Position numbers and translations under genes: made by a program | Shown here: positions 7,353-16,109 of the stretch, piece after piece | Numbering within the stretch: the first letter of the stretch is position 1 | Layout of the letters: every line of letters begins with the position of its first letter | Source of the DNA: Carboxylicivirga fragile | GTDB lineage: Bacteria > Bacteroidota > Bacteroidia > Bacteroidales > Marinilabiliaceae | Direction: 5' to 3' | Length of the DNA stretch: 64,000 bases | NCBI GenBank assembly: GCA_025499625.1 | Contig: JAFMVD010000001.1 | Coordinates: 62,001 to 126,000 of the forward strand | The notes under the pieces: model-generated | What the model saw: only the letters and a program-made list of their open reading frames with translations | Databases searched by the model: none | What the model was told of the DNA's origin: nothing

Positions 7353-7391
7353 ATGTCTGATTCTTGATTTAGGAATCAGACATTTATTTTT
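7353..7391 (+). terminator. Intrinsic terminator after the mutarotase gene
   Basis: Perfect 11-bp stem ATGTCTGATTC / GAATCAGACAT (7353-7363 and 7373-7383) followed by TTATTTTT. It separates the mutarotase gene from the cco locus. Confidence 0.8.
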
Positions 7392-7417
7392 GGATTAAAC
7401 TTTACACACATATAATA

Positions 7418-9790
7418 ATGCCAAAAACTTGCTACCACTGTGGAAGCCCTTCTCAAACTTGGGTAAAGCACGATGATAAAGACTTTTGTTGTGAAGGATG
7501 CGTAATGGTGTACGATATCTTGAAAAGCAACGATATGGGTACTTATTACGATATTAACAATGCGCCTGGCATTCGAAAAAAATCAACAACTTCAGAATAT
7601 TACGATTACCTCGATCAGGATGAGATTAAGGCATCGGTATTAGATTTTCATGATGGAGATACCTGCCGCATTAAATTATATATTCCGTCTATTCACTGTA
7701 GTTCATGCATTTGGCTAATCGAGAATTTACAACACCTGCACAAAGGGGTCATTACTTCAACGGTTAATTTTAATAAGCGAGAAGCAAGCATAACTTATAA
7801 CGAAGCACAGATAAAATTAAGCGAATTGATGAATTTGCTTTCGTCAATTAATTACAAACCTCACATTAAAACGGAGGAACAAAAGAAGTCGAGCAAAAAA
7901 AGCCGTCAGCTTTTGGTAAAACTGGGGATAGCAGGCTTTGTTTTTGGCAATGTAATGTTATTGAGTTTTCCAGAGTATTTATCGGACGATGTGGCGTTGA
8001 ATCCTGAATTAATTGAGGCTTTTAAATGGATTAGCTGGCTCTTAGCTCTACCTGTGATGTTATATTCAGGAAACGACTATTTTATCACCGCCTGGAAGAA
8101 CCTGAAACGCAAAATCATTTCAATTGATTTGCCTATTGTATTAGGTATTATAGCTATTTTTTTGCGCAGTACGTATGAGATAGCGACATCAAGCGGACCC
8201 GGTTATTTGGATTCTTTAACTGGATTGATCTTTTTCCTGTTAATCGGTAAATGGTATCAGGCCAAAACCTATGAGGCACTTAGTTTCGACAATGATTATT
8301 CATCTTATTTTCCTTTGGGCATTACTCGTATAAAGAATAATGAAGAAGAAATTATACCAATCAATCAATTAGAATCTGGTGATTTGATTTCGGTACGAAA
8401 TGGTGAAATTATTCCTGCTGATGCTAGCTTAGAATCCATTGGTGCATCCATCGACTATAGTTTTATAACAGGCGAATCGGTGCCGGTGCGTAAGCAAAAG
8501 GGTGATACTATTTATGCTGGAGGAAGAGTTATTGGTAGCGCATTATTATTAAAGGTTGAGAAAAAAGTTGAAACGGGATACTTAGCAGAGTTGTGGAAAG
8601 AGCGAACCGATAAGAAATCGTCGGAATCGATGCTTTCGTTGACGCTAAATATGGTGAGTAAATATTTTACCATTGCAATACTTATTATTAGCTCCTTAAC
8701 AGCGCTTTATTGGTTGTGGTTCGACAGTTCAAAGGCACTATTGGCCTTTACTTCGGTATTGATTATTGCTTGCCCATGTGCCTTGGCTTTGTCTGTTCCA
8801 TTTGCCTTTGGGCATGCCAGCCGAATTCTTGGTAAAAACCATTTTTATCTCAAATTAAGTTCCATTATTGAAGGCTTAACTAAAACCGATCAGGTGGTTT
8901 TTGATAAAACAGGAACATTGACCGACCCTGACACTTTTAAGGTAAGTTATGAAGGTGAGGAACTAGATCATTTTAATCGCTCCATCATTAAATCATTGGC
9001 GCATCAATCACGCCACCCATTAAGTAGAGCTTTGTATCAGCACTTAAGCGATGCCGATGAATTTGAAGTGTTGGATTTTAAAGAATTGGAAGGTGCAGGG
9101 GTAGAAGCCATGATAATGAATCACAACATTAAAATTGGTTCAGCATCATATATTGGAATTGAAAGTAAAATAAAACAAGAGTCTGCGCGGGTGTATGTAT
9201 CCATTGACGATAAAGCTATTGGGCATTTTGTGATAACTAATTATTATCGTCCCGAATGGAAAGAAATGTTACGAGTGGTGCAGAAAAAAGCAGTGGTTCA
9301 TTTACTGTCGGGTGATAATGATGCAGAACGTGAGATATTGGAGCGTGAGATTGCCAATGCTGATAATTTACACTTTTACCAATCGCCTAAGGACAAGCAA
9401 GCTTACGTGCAGAAATTAAAAGACAACAACAAGTTTGTAACAATGGTTGGAGATGGGATGAATGATGTTGGCGCACTTAAGGAAGCACATGTTGGAATAG
9501 CCGTTGCCGATGATGTTTATCAGTTTTCACCATCAAGCGATGCCATCATTAGTGCTAAGGAATTAATTAAATTACCCGTATTTATCAATTTTGCCAAGTC
9601 AGCTTTACGCATCGTTTACTTAGCAATAGGCATTTCGTTTCTTTATAATGTAGTTGGTTTGTATTTTGCCGTTACCGGACAGTTAAATCCTTTATTTGCA
9701 GCTATATTAATGCCCTTGAGTAGTGCTTCTGTTGTAGTATTTACAAGTTTAAGTGTTATGTGGTCGGCAAAAAAAAGACGATTACTTTAA
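7418..9790 (+). CDS. ccoI: Copper-transporting P1B-type ATPase for cbb3 oxidase assembly (CcoI/FixI)
   Basis: Inner-membrane P-type ATPase of 790 aa that supplies copper for cbb3 oxidase maturation. In order: an N-terminal Cys-rich motif (CYHCGSP ... CCEGCVMVY), a heavy-metal-associated domain with IHCSSCIWLIENL (about residues 92-104), transmembrane helices from about 165, the actuator motif TGESVP, the ion-path motif CPCALALS, the phosphorylation site DKTGTLT, the HP motif in HQSRHPLSRAL and the hinge GDGMNDVGAL. The N-terminal zinc-finger-like domain and the following ccoS and ccoNO identify it as CcoI rather than a general CopA. It is followed by a 149-bp gap that holds a promoter, so it may be transcribed apart from ccoSNOQP. 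Confidence 0.93.
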   Translation: MPKTCYHCGSPSQTWVKHDDKDFCCEGCVMVYDILKSNDMGTYYDINNAPGIRKKSTTSEYYDYLDQDEIKASVLDFHDGDTCRIKLYIPSIHCSSCIWLIENLQHLHKGVITSTVNFNKREASITYNEAQIKLSELMNLLSSINYKPHIKTEEQKKSSKKSRQLLVKLGIAGFVFGNVMLLSFPEYLSDDVALNPELIEAFKWISWLLALPVMLYSGNDYFITAWKNLKRKIISIDLPIVLGIIAIFLRSTYEIATSSGPGYLDSLTGLIFFLLIGKWYQAKTYEALSFDNDYSSYFPLGITRIKNNEEEIIPINQLESGDLISVRNGEIIPADASLESIGASIDYSFITGESVPVRKQKGDTIYAGGRVIGSALLLKVEKKVETGYLAELWKERTDKKSSESMLSLTLNMVSKYFTIAILIISSLTALYWLWFDSSKALLAFTSVLIIACPCALALSVPFAFGHASRILGKNHFYLKLSSIIEGLTKTDQVVFDKTGTLTDPDTFKVSYEGEELDHFNRSIIKSLAHQSRHPLSRALYQHLSDADEFEVLDFKELEGAGVEAMIMNHNIKIGSASYIGIESKIKQESARVYVSIDDKAIGHFVITNYYRPEWKEMLRVVQKKAVVHLLSGDNDAEREILEREIANADNLHFYQSPKDKQAYVQKLKDNNKFVTMVGDGMNDVGALKEAHVGIAVADDVYQFSPSSDAIISAKELIKLPVFINFAKSALRIVYLAIGISFLYNVVGLYFAVTGQLNPLFAAILMPLSSASVVVFTSLSVMWSAKKRRLL

Positions 9791-9866
9791 AATAATGGAA
9801 ACAAATGTAATATTCAGATTGTAATTATAGGCGGAAAAAGTAAGCTGAGATTACGCATTTAAGAGC

Positions 9867-9894
9867 TTTAAATCTTAAATATTGTTTATATTTG
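9867..9894 (+). promoter_or_regulatory. Predicted promoter of the ccoS-ccoNO-ccoQ-ccoP operon
   Basis: TATATTTG at 9887-9894 fits the -7 consensus TAnnTTTG. A weak -33 candidate (TTTA at 9867-9870) lies 16 bp upstream. Transcription would start near 9901, about 40 nt before ccoS. Confidence 0.45.
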
Positions 9895-9939
9895 ACCGAA
9901 ATTTTAACCGATATAAGGGAACGAACTTTATAAGATAGT

Positions 9940-10152
9940 ATGGAGATAATAATTGTTTTAGTGATTGCCAGCCTGTTAGTAGCCCTATTATTTTTATGGC
10001 TATTTATTTGGGCGGTAAAATCAGGACAATACGAAGACGATTATTCACCTTCTGTGCGTATATTGTTCGATAATCACGATAATAAAGAGCTTAAGTCTAA
10101 TACAAAATCCAAAATCACCGATGAAGCAAGAGACGTTTTATTACGACAATAA
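9940..10152 (+). CDS. ccoS: cbb3 oxidase assembly protein CcoS
   Basis: Small membrane protein of 70 aa with a single N-terminal helix (IIIVLVIASLLVALLFLWLF), then WAVKSGQYEDDYSPSVRILFD, the GQ(Y/F)DD-P..R.L.D signature of CcoS. CcoS is needed for insertion of heme and copper into the cbb3 catalytic subunit. The last 32 nt overlap the start of ccoNO in another frame, so translation of the two is probably coupled. Confidence 0.9.
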   Translation: MEIIIVLVIASLLVALLFLWLFIWAVKSGQYEDDYSPSVRILFDNHDNKELKSNTKSKITDEARDVLLRQ

Positions 10153-12268
10153 AATTGTCAAGTATTTTATGTTCGCCACCATAATATGGGGCTTAGTTGG
10201 TATGTTGGCTGGGGTGCTTGCAGCACTTCAAATGGCAATGCCAGTTTTTAATTTTGAATCTGAATACACCACCTTTGGACGCGTTCGTCCAATCCATACT
10301 AATGCGGCAATTTTTGCCTTTGTTGGTAATGGTATTTTTATGGGGGTTTACTATTCTATGCAGCGTTTGTTAAAAACACGCATGTTTAGCGATGTACTAA
10401 GTTGGGTACATTTCTGGGTTTGGCAATTTATCATTGTGCTGGCAGCGCTTTCTTTAGCGCTTGGTTTCACAACTGGTAAAGAGTATGCTGAGCTAGAATG
10501 GCCTATTGATATCCTGATTGCCGTCTGTTGGTTAGTATTCGGATGGAATATGTTTGGAACCATTGTAAAACGCCGTGTGAAGCATTTATATGTTGCCATT
10601 TGGTTTTACATAGCCACTTTCATAACGGTAACTGTTTTACATGTTGTAAACTCAGTAGAACTACCAGTCACTTTATTTAAAAGTTATTCTTGGTATGCTG
10701 GTGTACAAGATGCCTTGGTACAATGGTGGTATGGTCACAACGCTGTGGCATTCTTCTTAACCACTCCTTATTTAGGTTTGATGTATTACTTCGTACCTAA
10801 AGCTTCGAATCGTCCGGTTTACTCGTATCGATTATCCATCGTTCACTTCTGGACCTTCTTATTTATTTATATTTGGGCAGGGCCACATCACTTATTATAT
10901 ACTGCATTACCCGATTGGGCACAATCATTAGGTACGGTCTTTTCTATCATGCTAATCGCTCCATCTTGGGGTGGTATGTTAAATGGACTACTAACACTTC
11001 GAGGTGCCTGGGATAAGGTTCGCGAGAGTGCAACTCTTAAATTTATGGTTGTAGCTGTTACGGCTTATGGTATGGCAACGCTTGAAGGCCCATTATTATC
11101 ATTAAAAAATATTAATGCCATCAGTCACTTTACAGATTGGACTGTAGCACACGTGCACGTTGGTACATTAGGGTGGAATGGGTTCTTAACCTTTGGTGTA
11201 CTGTACTGGTTAGTTCCTAAAATATTTAATGTAAAGCTATATTCTGAGAAATTGGCCAATGCGCACTTCTGGATTGGAACTTTAGGTATTTTATTCTATG
11301 CCATACCGATGTATTGGGCTGGTTTAGCGCAAAGCCTTATGTGGAAAGAATTTACTTCAGAAGGTTTATTAGCTTATCCTAGTTTCTTAGAAACAGTGAC
11401 GCAAATACGTCCGATGTATTACATGCGTGCCTTTGGTGGTGTGATATATTTATCGGGTGCTATTTTAATGACTTACAACCTGTTTAAAACAGTTGGTAAA
11501 GGTAATATGGCAGCTAATGAAGAAACAACCGCTGTTGTTGAGAATCTTACCGCTAAAAAACCTGGTGAGAAGTTACACGCTGTATTGGAGCGTAAACCTT
11601 TCCAGTTTATGATATTATCATTAATAGTTGTGTTAATCGGAACTTTCGTAGAACTGATTCCTACTTTCTTGATTAAATCAAATGTGCCAACTATCTCTAG
11701 TGTAAAGCCTTATACACCACTTGAATTAGAAGGTCGTGATATTTACATCCGCGAAGGTTGTTATAACTGTCACTCTCAAATGGTTCGACCATTCCGATCA
11801 GAAACAGAACGTTATGGCGAGTATTCCAAAGCTGGTGAGTTTGTTTATGATCATCCATTCCAATGGGGATCGAAACGTACTGGACCAGATTTAGCTCGTG
11901 AAGGGGTGATGACTGGTAAAATTTACAAACCAGACGCCTGGCACTTTAATCACATGTTGGATCCTCAAAAATTGAATGCCAATTCAATCATGCCGAAATA
12001 TCCATGGTTGATTAGTGACGATGCGGATATTGAAAGGATACCGGCTAAAATTAGAGCCATGCAAACTCTTGGTGTTCCTTATGCCGAAGGTTATGATGAG
12101 CTTGCCATTGAAGATTATATGGCACAAGCCGATAAAATAACTAATGGACTGAAAGCAGCTGGAATAGAAACAAAAAGTGAAAAGGAAATCATTGCTTTAA
12201 TTGCTTATTTGCAGCGTTTAGGTACGGATATTTACAAAGTACAACCTGAGGCGGAATTGGCCGAATAA
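10121..12268 (+). CDS. ccoNO: Fused cbb3-type cytochrome c oxidase subunits I and II (CcoNO)
   Basis: Fusion of 715 aa. Residues about 1-460 are the heme-copper catalytic subunit CcoN, with many transmembrane helices, the low-spin heme His in RPIHTNAAIF, the Cu-B region WWYGHNAVAFFLT, the GPHHLLY His pair and the TVAHVHVGTLGWNG motif with heme b/b3 ligands. From about residue 500 follows CcoO: one transmembrane anchor (FMILSLIVVLIGTFVELIP), then a mono-heme cytochrome c domain with CYNCHSQMVRPF and the distal Met in NANSIMPKYPW. The enzyme reduces oxygen to water with high affinity and pumps protons. The fused arrangement is characteristic of Bacteroidota. The ATG at 10121 lies inside ccoS. 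Confidence 0.95.
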   Translation: MKQETFYYDNKIVKYFMFATIIWGLVGMLAGVLAALQMAMPVFNFESEYTTFGRVRPIHTNAAIFAFVGNGIFMGVYYSMQRLLKTRMFSDVLSWVHFWVWQFIIVLAALSLALGFTTGKEYAELEWPIDILIAVCWLVFGWNMFGTIVKRRVKHLYVAIWFYIATFITVTVLHVVNSVELPVTLFKSYSWYAGVQDALVQWWYGHNAVAFFLTTPYLGLMYYFVPKASNRPVYSYRLSIVHFWTFLFIYIWAGPHHLLYTALPDWAQSLGTVFSIMLIAPSWGGMLNGLLTLRGAWDKVRESATLKFMVVAVTAYGMATLEGPLLSLKNINAISHFTDWTVAHVHVGTLGWNGFLTFGVLYWLVPKIFNVKLYSEKLANAHFWIGTLGILFYAIPMYWAGLAQSLMWKEFTSEGLLAYPSFLETVTQIRPMYYMRAFGGVIYLSGAILMTYNLFKTVGKGNMAANEETTAVVENLTAKKPGEKLHAVLERKPFQFMILSLIVVLIGTFVELIPTFLIKSNVPTISSVKPYTPLELEGRDIYIREGCYNCHSQMVRPFRSETERYGEYSKAGEFVYDHPFQWGSKRTGPDLAREGVMTGKIYKPDAWHFNHMLDPQKLNANSIMPKYPWLISDDADIERIPAKIRAMQTLGVPYAEGYDELAIEDYMAQADKITNGLKAAGIETKSEKEIIALIAYLQRLGTDIYKVQPEAELAE

Positions 12269-12305
12269 ATAGGATAATATGAAACGACCATTTGGGGAGT
12301 TCAAT

Positions 12306-12321
12306 CCCGATAGCTATCGGG
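12306..12321. repeat. 16-bp palindrome CCCGATAGCTATCGGG
   Basis: Perfect self-complementary 16-mer in the 81-bp gap between ccoNO and ccoQ. I found one copy in this window. From memory, this GC-rich palindrome recurs in intergenic regions of many Bacteroidota genomes, which would make it a dispersed repeat. It has no T run, so it is unlikely to be a terminator; it may act in mRNA processing inside the operon. Confidence 0.5.
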
Positions 12322-12349
12322 AGGCAATTGAAATAAAAATTTTAAACAG

Positions 12350-12544
12350 ATGAAATTAGTAAGACACTATTTAGAAGACATTGCTGGGATTGAAATTTAT
12401 CCGATCATTTCATTTTTACTGTTCTTTGCCTTATTCATATTCGTATTATGGTACGTTATAAAAATGGATAAAGCACATGTAATTGAAGTTTCGAACTATG
12501 CAACGGATAAGGCAGACGAAGTACCAACTGCCGACGAGAGTTAA
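12350..12544 (+). CDS. ccoQ: CcoQ-like small subunit of cbb3 oxidase
   Basis: A 64-aa protein with one transmembrane helix (YPIISFLLFFALFIFVLWYVIKMDK) and a charged C-terminal tail. Position between ccoNO and ccoP, size and topology match CcoQ, the accessory subunit that stabilises the cbb3 complex. Sequence conservation in this family is low, so the assignment rests mostly on context. Confidence 0.8.
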   Translation: MKLVRHYLEDIAGIEIYPIISFLLFFALFIFVLWYVIKMDKAHVIEVSNYATDKADEVPTADES

Positions 12545-12610
12545 TAAGTTGATTAGAAAAAACGAGAGCTGTAATGCAGCTTTCGTTCATATAATATTTA
12601 TTTCATATCT

Positions 12611-13249
12611 ATGGAAGAGATCAAAAAAGACCACAAAAATCTACCGGAAATTGACCCTTTAACGAATGATAAGTTCGTTCCGGAGCATGAATTTGATGGC
12701 ATACGAGAATTAGCAAATAATCCACCGTGGTGGTTAACATTTATCTTGTTGGGCAGTATATTGTTTGCATACATTTATATTGCACGCTACCATTTCTTTA
12801 ACGATGGTGATTTGCAAGTTGCAGAATATGAGCAGCAAATGTTGGATGCTATCCCTGAAGAAGTTGAAGAAGCAGCCACTACAGGTGAGGGAGGTATAAC
12901 TATTGAAACTGTAAAAGTAGATTATACCATTCCTTTAGATGATAAGGCTGACTTAGCAAAAGGTGCAAAGGTATTTGCTACCAACTGTGCTGTATGTCAC
13001 CTGGCTGAAGGTCAGGGATTGGTTGGGCCTAACTTAACCGATGAATATTGGATTCATGGGGGAAGTTTTGAAGATATTATGCACATTATTAATACTGGTG
13101 TTATCGAAAAAGGAATGATTGCCTGGAAAGGTCAATTATCGTCTAAACAGATACATCAGGTGGCAAGTTACATTACTACTTTAGTGGGTACTAATCCGCC
13201 TAATCCTAAAGCTCCTGAAGGAGAAAAGTACGTAGCGCCTGCTGAATAA
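12611..13249 (+). CDS. ccoP: cbb3 oxidase subunit III, mono-heme cytochrome c (CcoP)
   Basis: Membrane-anchored cytochrome c of 212 aa. The N-terminus has the CcoP motif HEFDGIRELANNPPWWL before one transmembrane helix (about residues 40-60). After an acidic linker comes a class I cytochrome c domain with CAVCH (about residue 123), GPNLTDEYWIHGG and the Met ligand in KGMIAWKGQL. Proteobacterial CcoP has two hemes and is about 290-300 aa; this one has a single CXXCH, so one heme domain is absent. The protein carries electrons to CcoNO in the periplasm. The operon ends with the terminator 25 bp downstream. Confidence 0.92.
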   Translation: MEEIKKDHKNLPEIDPLTNDKFVPEHEFDGIRELANNPPWWLTFILLGSILFAYIYIARYHFFNDGDLQVAEYEQQMLDAIPEEVEEAATTGEGGITIETVKVDYTIPLDDKADLAKGAKVFATNCAVCHLAEGQGLVGPNLTDEYWIHGGSFEDIMHIINTGVIEKGMIAWKGQLSSKQIHQVASYITTLVGTNPPNPKAPEGEKYVAPAE

Positions 13250-13273
13250 AAGATAGATCAGAATTAAAATAAC

Positions 13274-13308
13274 TCGGGCAATGTTTATCACTTTGCCCGA
13301 TTTTATTT
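13274..13308 (+). terminator. Intrinsic terminator after ccoP
   Basis: 8-bp stem TCGGGCAA / TTGCCCGA (13274-13281 and 13293-13300), 11-nt loop, then TTTTATTT. It ends the ccoSNOQP unit and separates it from ccoG. Confidence 0.78.
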
Positions 13309-13354
13309 AAAGATGTTTTATATTTTTACAAGTGAATGAATAAACCTCACACCA

Positions 13355-14749
13355 ATGACAAATGAACCCAAAGAATCTTTTCGCGATCGGATAGTCACGA
13401 TGAATGAGAAAGGTGGAAGAAATTGGATTTATGCCAATAAACCTTCTGGCAAATATTATAAGGCCCGTAATATTGTGGGCATTATTTTGTTGGCTTTTCT
13501 ATTTATAACACCATACATTAAGGTGGATGGTGAGCCGCTTTTGTTGTTTGATATTATTCATCGCAAGTTTGTCTTGTTTGGAGTTGTTTTCTGGCCGCAG
13601 GATTTTCATTTATTTGTGATAGGGTTAATTTCTATTATAGTGGCCATCATTACTTTTACGGTGGTTTATGGCCGTGTTTGGTGTGGATGGACTTGTCCTC
13701 AAACCATCTTCATGGAAATCATTTTTCGTCGTATCGAGTATTGGATCGAAGGAAGTGGTGATCAGCAACGCATTCGAAATAATGGAGAAGATAGTTTTGA
13801 TAAATTGTGGCGTAAGACTCTAAAGCATTTCATTTTCATCTTAATATCATTCTTCATAACGCATACAATGCTCTCGTACATTGTGGGGGTGGAGATGGTG
13901 AAACAATACATTACTGGTTCACCTACTGAGAATTTTAGCGTGTTTGTTGCCATTATGATTTTTACGGCAGCCTTTTATGTGGTGTTTGCTTATTTTAGAG
14001 AGCAAGTCTGTTCTTTAATTTGTCCATATGGTCGCCTACAAGGCGCTTTACTGGACAATAATACCTTAATGGTCACCTACGATTATAAACGGGGTGAATC
14101 AAGAGGGCCAATGCGTAAAGAGGAGGATAGAGCAGAGGCTGGTAAAGGCGATTGTGTTAATTGCCATAAGTGTACAACTGTTTGCCCTACAGGTATTGAT
14201 ATTCGTGATGGTATTCAGTTGGAGTGTATAAACTGTACTGCTTGTATCGATGCATGTGATGGGGTAATGGAACGCTATAAATTACCTAAGGGATTGATTA
14301 GAATTACTTCGTTGAATAACGTTGAGAAAGGAGAGAAATTTAAATGGACGCCTCGTATAATTGCCTATACAACTTTAATGGTAGCGTTGACAGGTGTGTT
14401 AATAGTACTGTTTAATTTACGAAGCGATTTTGAAACAACAATTCTTCGCGTTCAGGGTTCTTTATATCAAAAGGTGGATGATCAGCATCTAAGTAATATT
14501 TATAATTACAAGGTGGTTAACAAAACCAATCGTGAGGCTGAATTAAGTATTAAATTGATTTCTCCCGAAGGTGAAGTTCAACTGGCTGGAAGTTTGATGA
14601 AGATTGAGAAACAAAAGAAAATGCAAGGTGCTTTCTTAATAAAGTTATCAACCGAACAATTAACTGGATCGAATACTGAAATAAAAATTGGTATTTACGA
14701 AGGTGAAGAATTAATTGAGGTTATTAGTACCAGTTTTGTCGGGCCATAA
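13355..14749 (+). CDS. ccoG: cbb3 oxidase accessory iron-sulfur protein (CcoG/RdxA/FixG)
   Basis: Inner-membrane ferredoxin-like protein of 464 aa. It has transmembrane helices at about 40-58, 88-112 and 158-180 and around 200-215 and 335-355, the motif GRVWCGWTCPQT after the second helix, CSLICPYGR in the middle, and a two-cluster ferredoxin domain CVNCHKCTTVCP ... CINCTACIDACD (about residues 266-305). CcoG is a cupric reductase that delivers Cu(I) for oxidase assembly. A C-terminal periplasmic immunoglobulin-like domain of about 110 aa is present, as usual. The genes ccoG, fixH-like and tauE-like follow one another closely. Confidence 0.93.
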   Translation: MTNEPKESFRDRIVTMNEKGGRNWIYANKPSGKYYKARNIVGIILLAFLFITPYIKVDGEPLLLFDIIHRKFVLFGVVFWPQDFHLFVIGLISIIVAIITFTVVYGRVWCGWTCPQTIFMEIIFRRIEYWIEGSGDQQRIRNNGEDSFDKLWRKTLKHFIFILISFFITHTMLSYIVGVEMVKQYITGSPTENFSVFVAIMIFTAAFYVVFAYFREQVCSLICPYGRLQGALLDNNTLMVTYDYKRGESRGPMRKEEDRAEAGKGDCVNCHKCTTVCPTGIDIRDGIQLECINCTACIDACDGVMERYKLPKGLIRITSLNNVEKGEKFKWTPRIIAYTTLMVALTGVLIVLFNLRSDFETTILRVQGSLYQKVDDQHLSNIYNYKVVNKTNREAELSIKLISPEGEVQLAGSLMKIEKQKKMQGAFLIKLSTEQLTGSNTEIKIGIYEGEELIEVISTSFVGP

Positions 14750-14806
14750 TTTTTGGTTCTTAAATTGGTTTTAGAAAACGAATTGTCTTGAAATAAAAAG
14801 TATAGA

Positions 14807-15250
14807 ATGAAATTTAATTGGGGACACGGAATATTTCTGGCTATTGTATTAGGCGCTTCTGGATTGGCAACTTTGGTATTTATTACGACCAGAGAACGCA
14901 TTGATATGGTGACAGAAGAATATTATCCAAAAGAATTAAAATATCAGGATCAGATATCTAAGATTATTAATTATCAGGCCTTGGCTAAAAAGGTTGAAGT
15001 AAGTAGTGATAATGATTTAGTGATTAGTTTTCCTGAAATTACTGGTTCTGCGGATGGCATCGAAGGTGAGGTTCACATTTATCGTCCGTCGAATAAAGCA
15101 TTGGACATTGAACGCACTGTTGCTTTGGACTCCGCTTTTAGCATGAGTATAGCGAAAAAGCATTTTAAAGCTGGCAAATATGAGTTAATGATTGAATGGC
15201 AAGCCAATGAGGTAGCATATTTCACAAAATTACCTTTATACATCGATTAA
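14807..15250 (+). CDS. FixH family protein
   Basis: A 147-aa protein with one N-terminal transmembrane helix (GIFLAIVLGASGLATLVFITT) and the FixH motif VTEEYYPKELKYQDQISK, followed by a beta-rich periplasmic domain. FixH/CcoH is an assembly factor that stays with the cbb3 complex. It lies between ccoG (57 bp gap) and the TauE/SafE-like gene (2 bp gap), the usual order in Bacteroidota. Confidence 0.88.
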   Translation: MKFNWGHGIFLAIVLGASGLATLVFITTRERIDMVTEEYYPKELKYQDQISKIINYQALAKKVEVSSDNDLVISFPEITGSADGIEGEVHIYRPSNKALDIERTVALDSAFSMSIAKKHFKAGKYELMIEWQANEVAYFTKLPLYID

Positions 15251-15252
15251 AA

Positions 15253-15942
15253 ATGGGAATACTTGAAGGATTCGTAATTGGCTTTTTTGGCAGTTTGCAT
15301 TGTGTTGGCATGTGTGGCCCTTTGGCCCTTGCTCTTCCTTTACCAACCAACTCGGTTTCTCAAAAGGTAATTGGTGCTTTATTATATAACCTTGGCCGGG
15401 CACTAACCTATAGTCTTTTAGGTTTAATATTTGGTTTTGTTGGAGCAGGGTTGAAGCATTCGGGCATTCAAGAAATAGTATCAATTTTATGTGGTGCTAT
15501 TATGATTCTTTCAGTTATTTTACCAGGTATAATCAAATTACCTAAGGGAAGTAATAAGGTCTCAAATTCGATTTATTCTACTCTTAAAAAGAAGATTGGT
15601 GATTCCTTGAATCGCAGAAGTGTTGGCAACCTTTTTATTATAGGTATACTTAATGGCTTTTTACCATGTGGCTTGGTCTATGTTGCCATCTCAAAAGCTG
15701 TATTATCATTAACCATTCAAGAAAGTGTATTGTCCATGTTTTTCTTTGGCTTGGGTACTTTACCAATGATGTTTGCAGTGGCATTTTTCTCCGATATAAT
15801 AAGAAGTCGATACCTTCATAAGTTGAAGGCTTTCATTCCTGTTTTTATTGTGATTTTAGGTGTAATATTTATTCTTCGCGGACTAAATCTGGGAATCCCA
15901 TATATTAGTCCGGATATGAGTAAGGCAGCCTGTTGTCATTAA
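15253..15942 (+). CDS. TauE/SafE (DsbD_2-type) membrane protein of the cco locus
   Basis: Membrane protein of 229 aa with about six helices, of the DsbD transmembrane / TauE-SafE superfamily. Conserved motifs: GFFGSLHCVGMCGPLALALP in the first helix (two Cys, CVGMC) and NGFLPCGLVYVAIS in the fourth. The C-terminus ends in SKAACCH, a likely metal-binding tail. Proteins of this type next to ccoG and fixH are thought to move copper or reducing equivalents for oxidase maturation, which fits the Cys motifs. Whether it exports sulfite is doubtful despite the family name. Last gene of the cco locus. Confidence 0.85.
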   Translation: MGILEGFVIGFFGSLHCVGMCGPLALALPLPTNSVSQKVIGALLYNLGRALTYSLLGLIFGFVGAGLKHSGIQEIVSILCGAIMILSVILPGIIKLPKGSNKVSNSIYSTLKKKIGDSLNRRSVGNLFIIGILNGFLPCGLVYVAISKAVLSLTIQESVLSMFFFGLGTLPMMFAVAFFSDIIRSRYLHKLKAFIPVFIVILGVIFILRGLNLGIPYISPDMSKAACCH

Positions 15943-16109
15943 TTGCTTTATTCCTTTTTTATCGGGTTAATCACCTATAAATGCTATTAGAGTATAAATT
16001 AGTGTTTTAAGCACTTTATTTTGCATAGTTTTTTTAGTAAATTACAGTTTGGCACTTTTTAGAACTTACTTGCTAAGCTTTATTTACTTACATCTAAAAC
16101 TAAGTTGAA

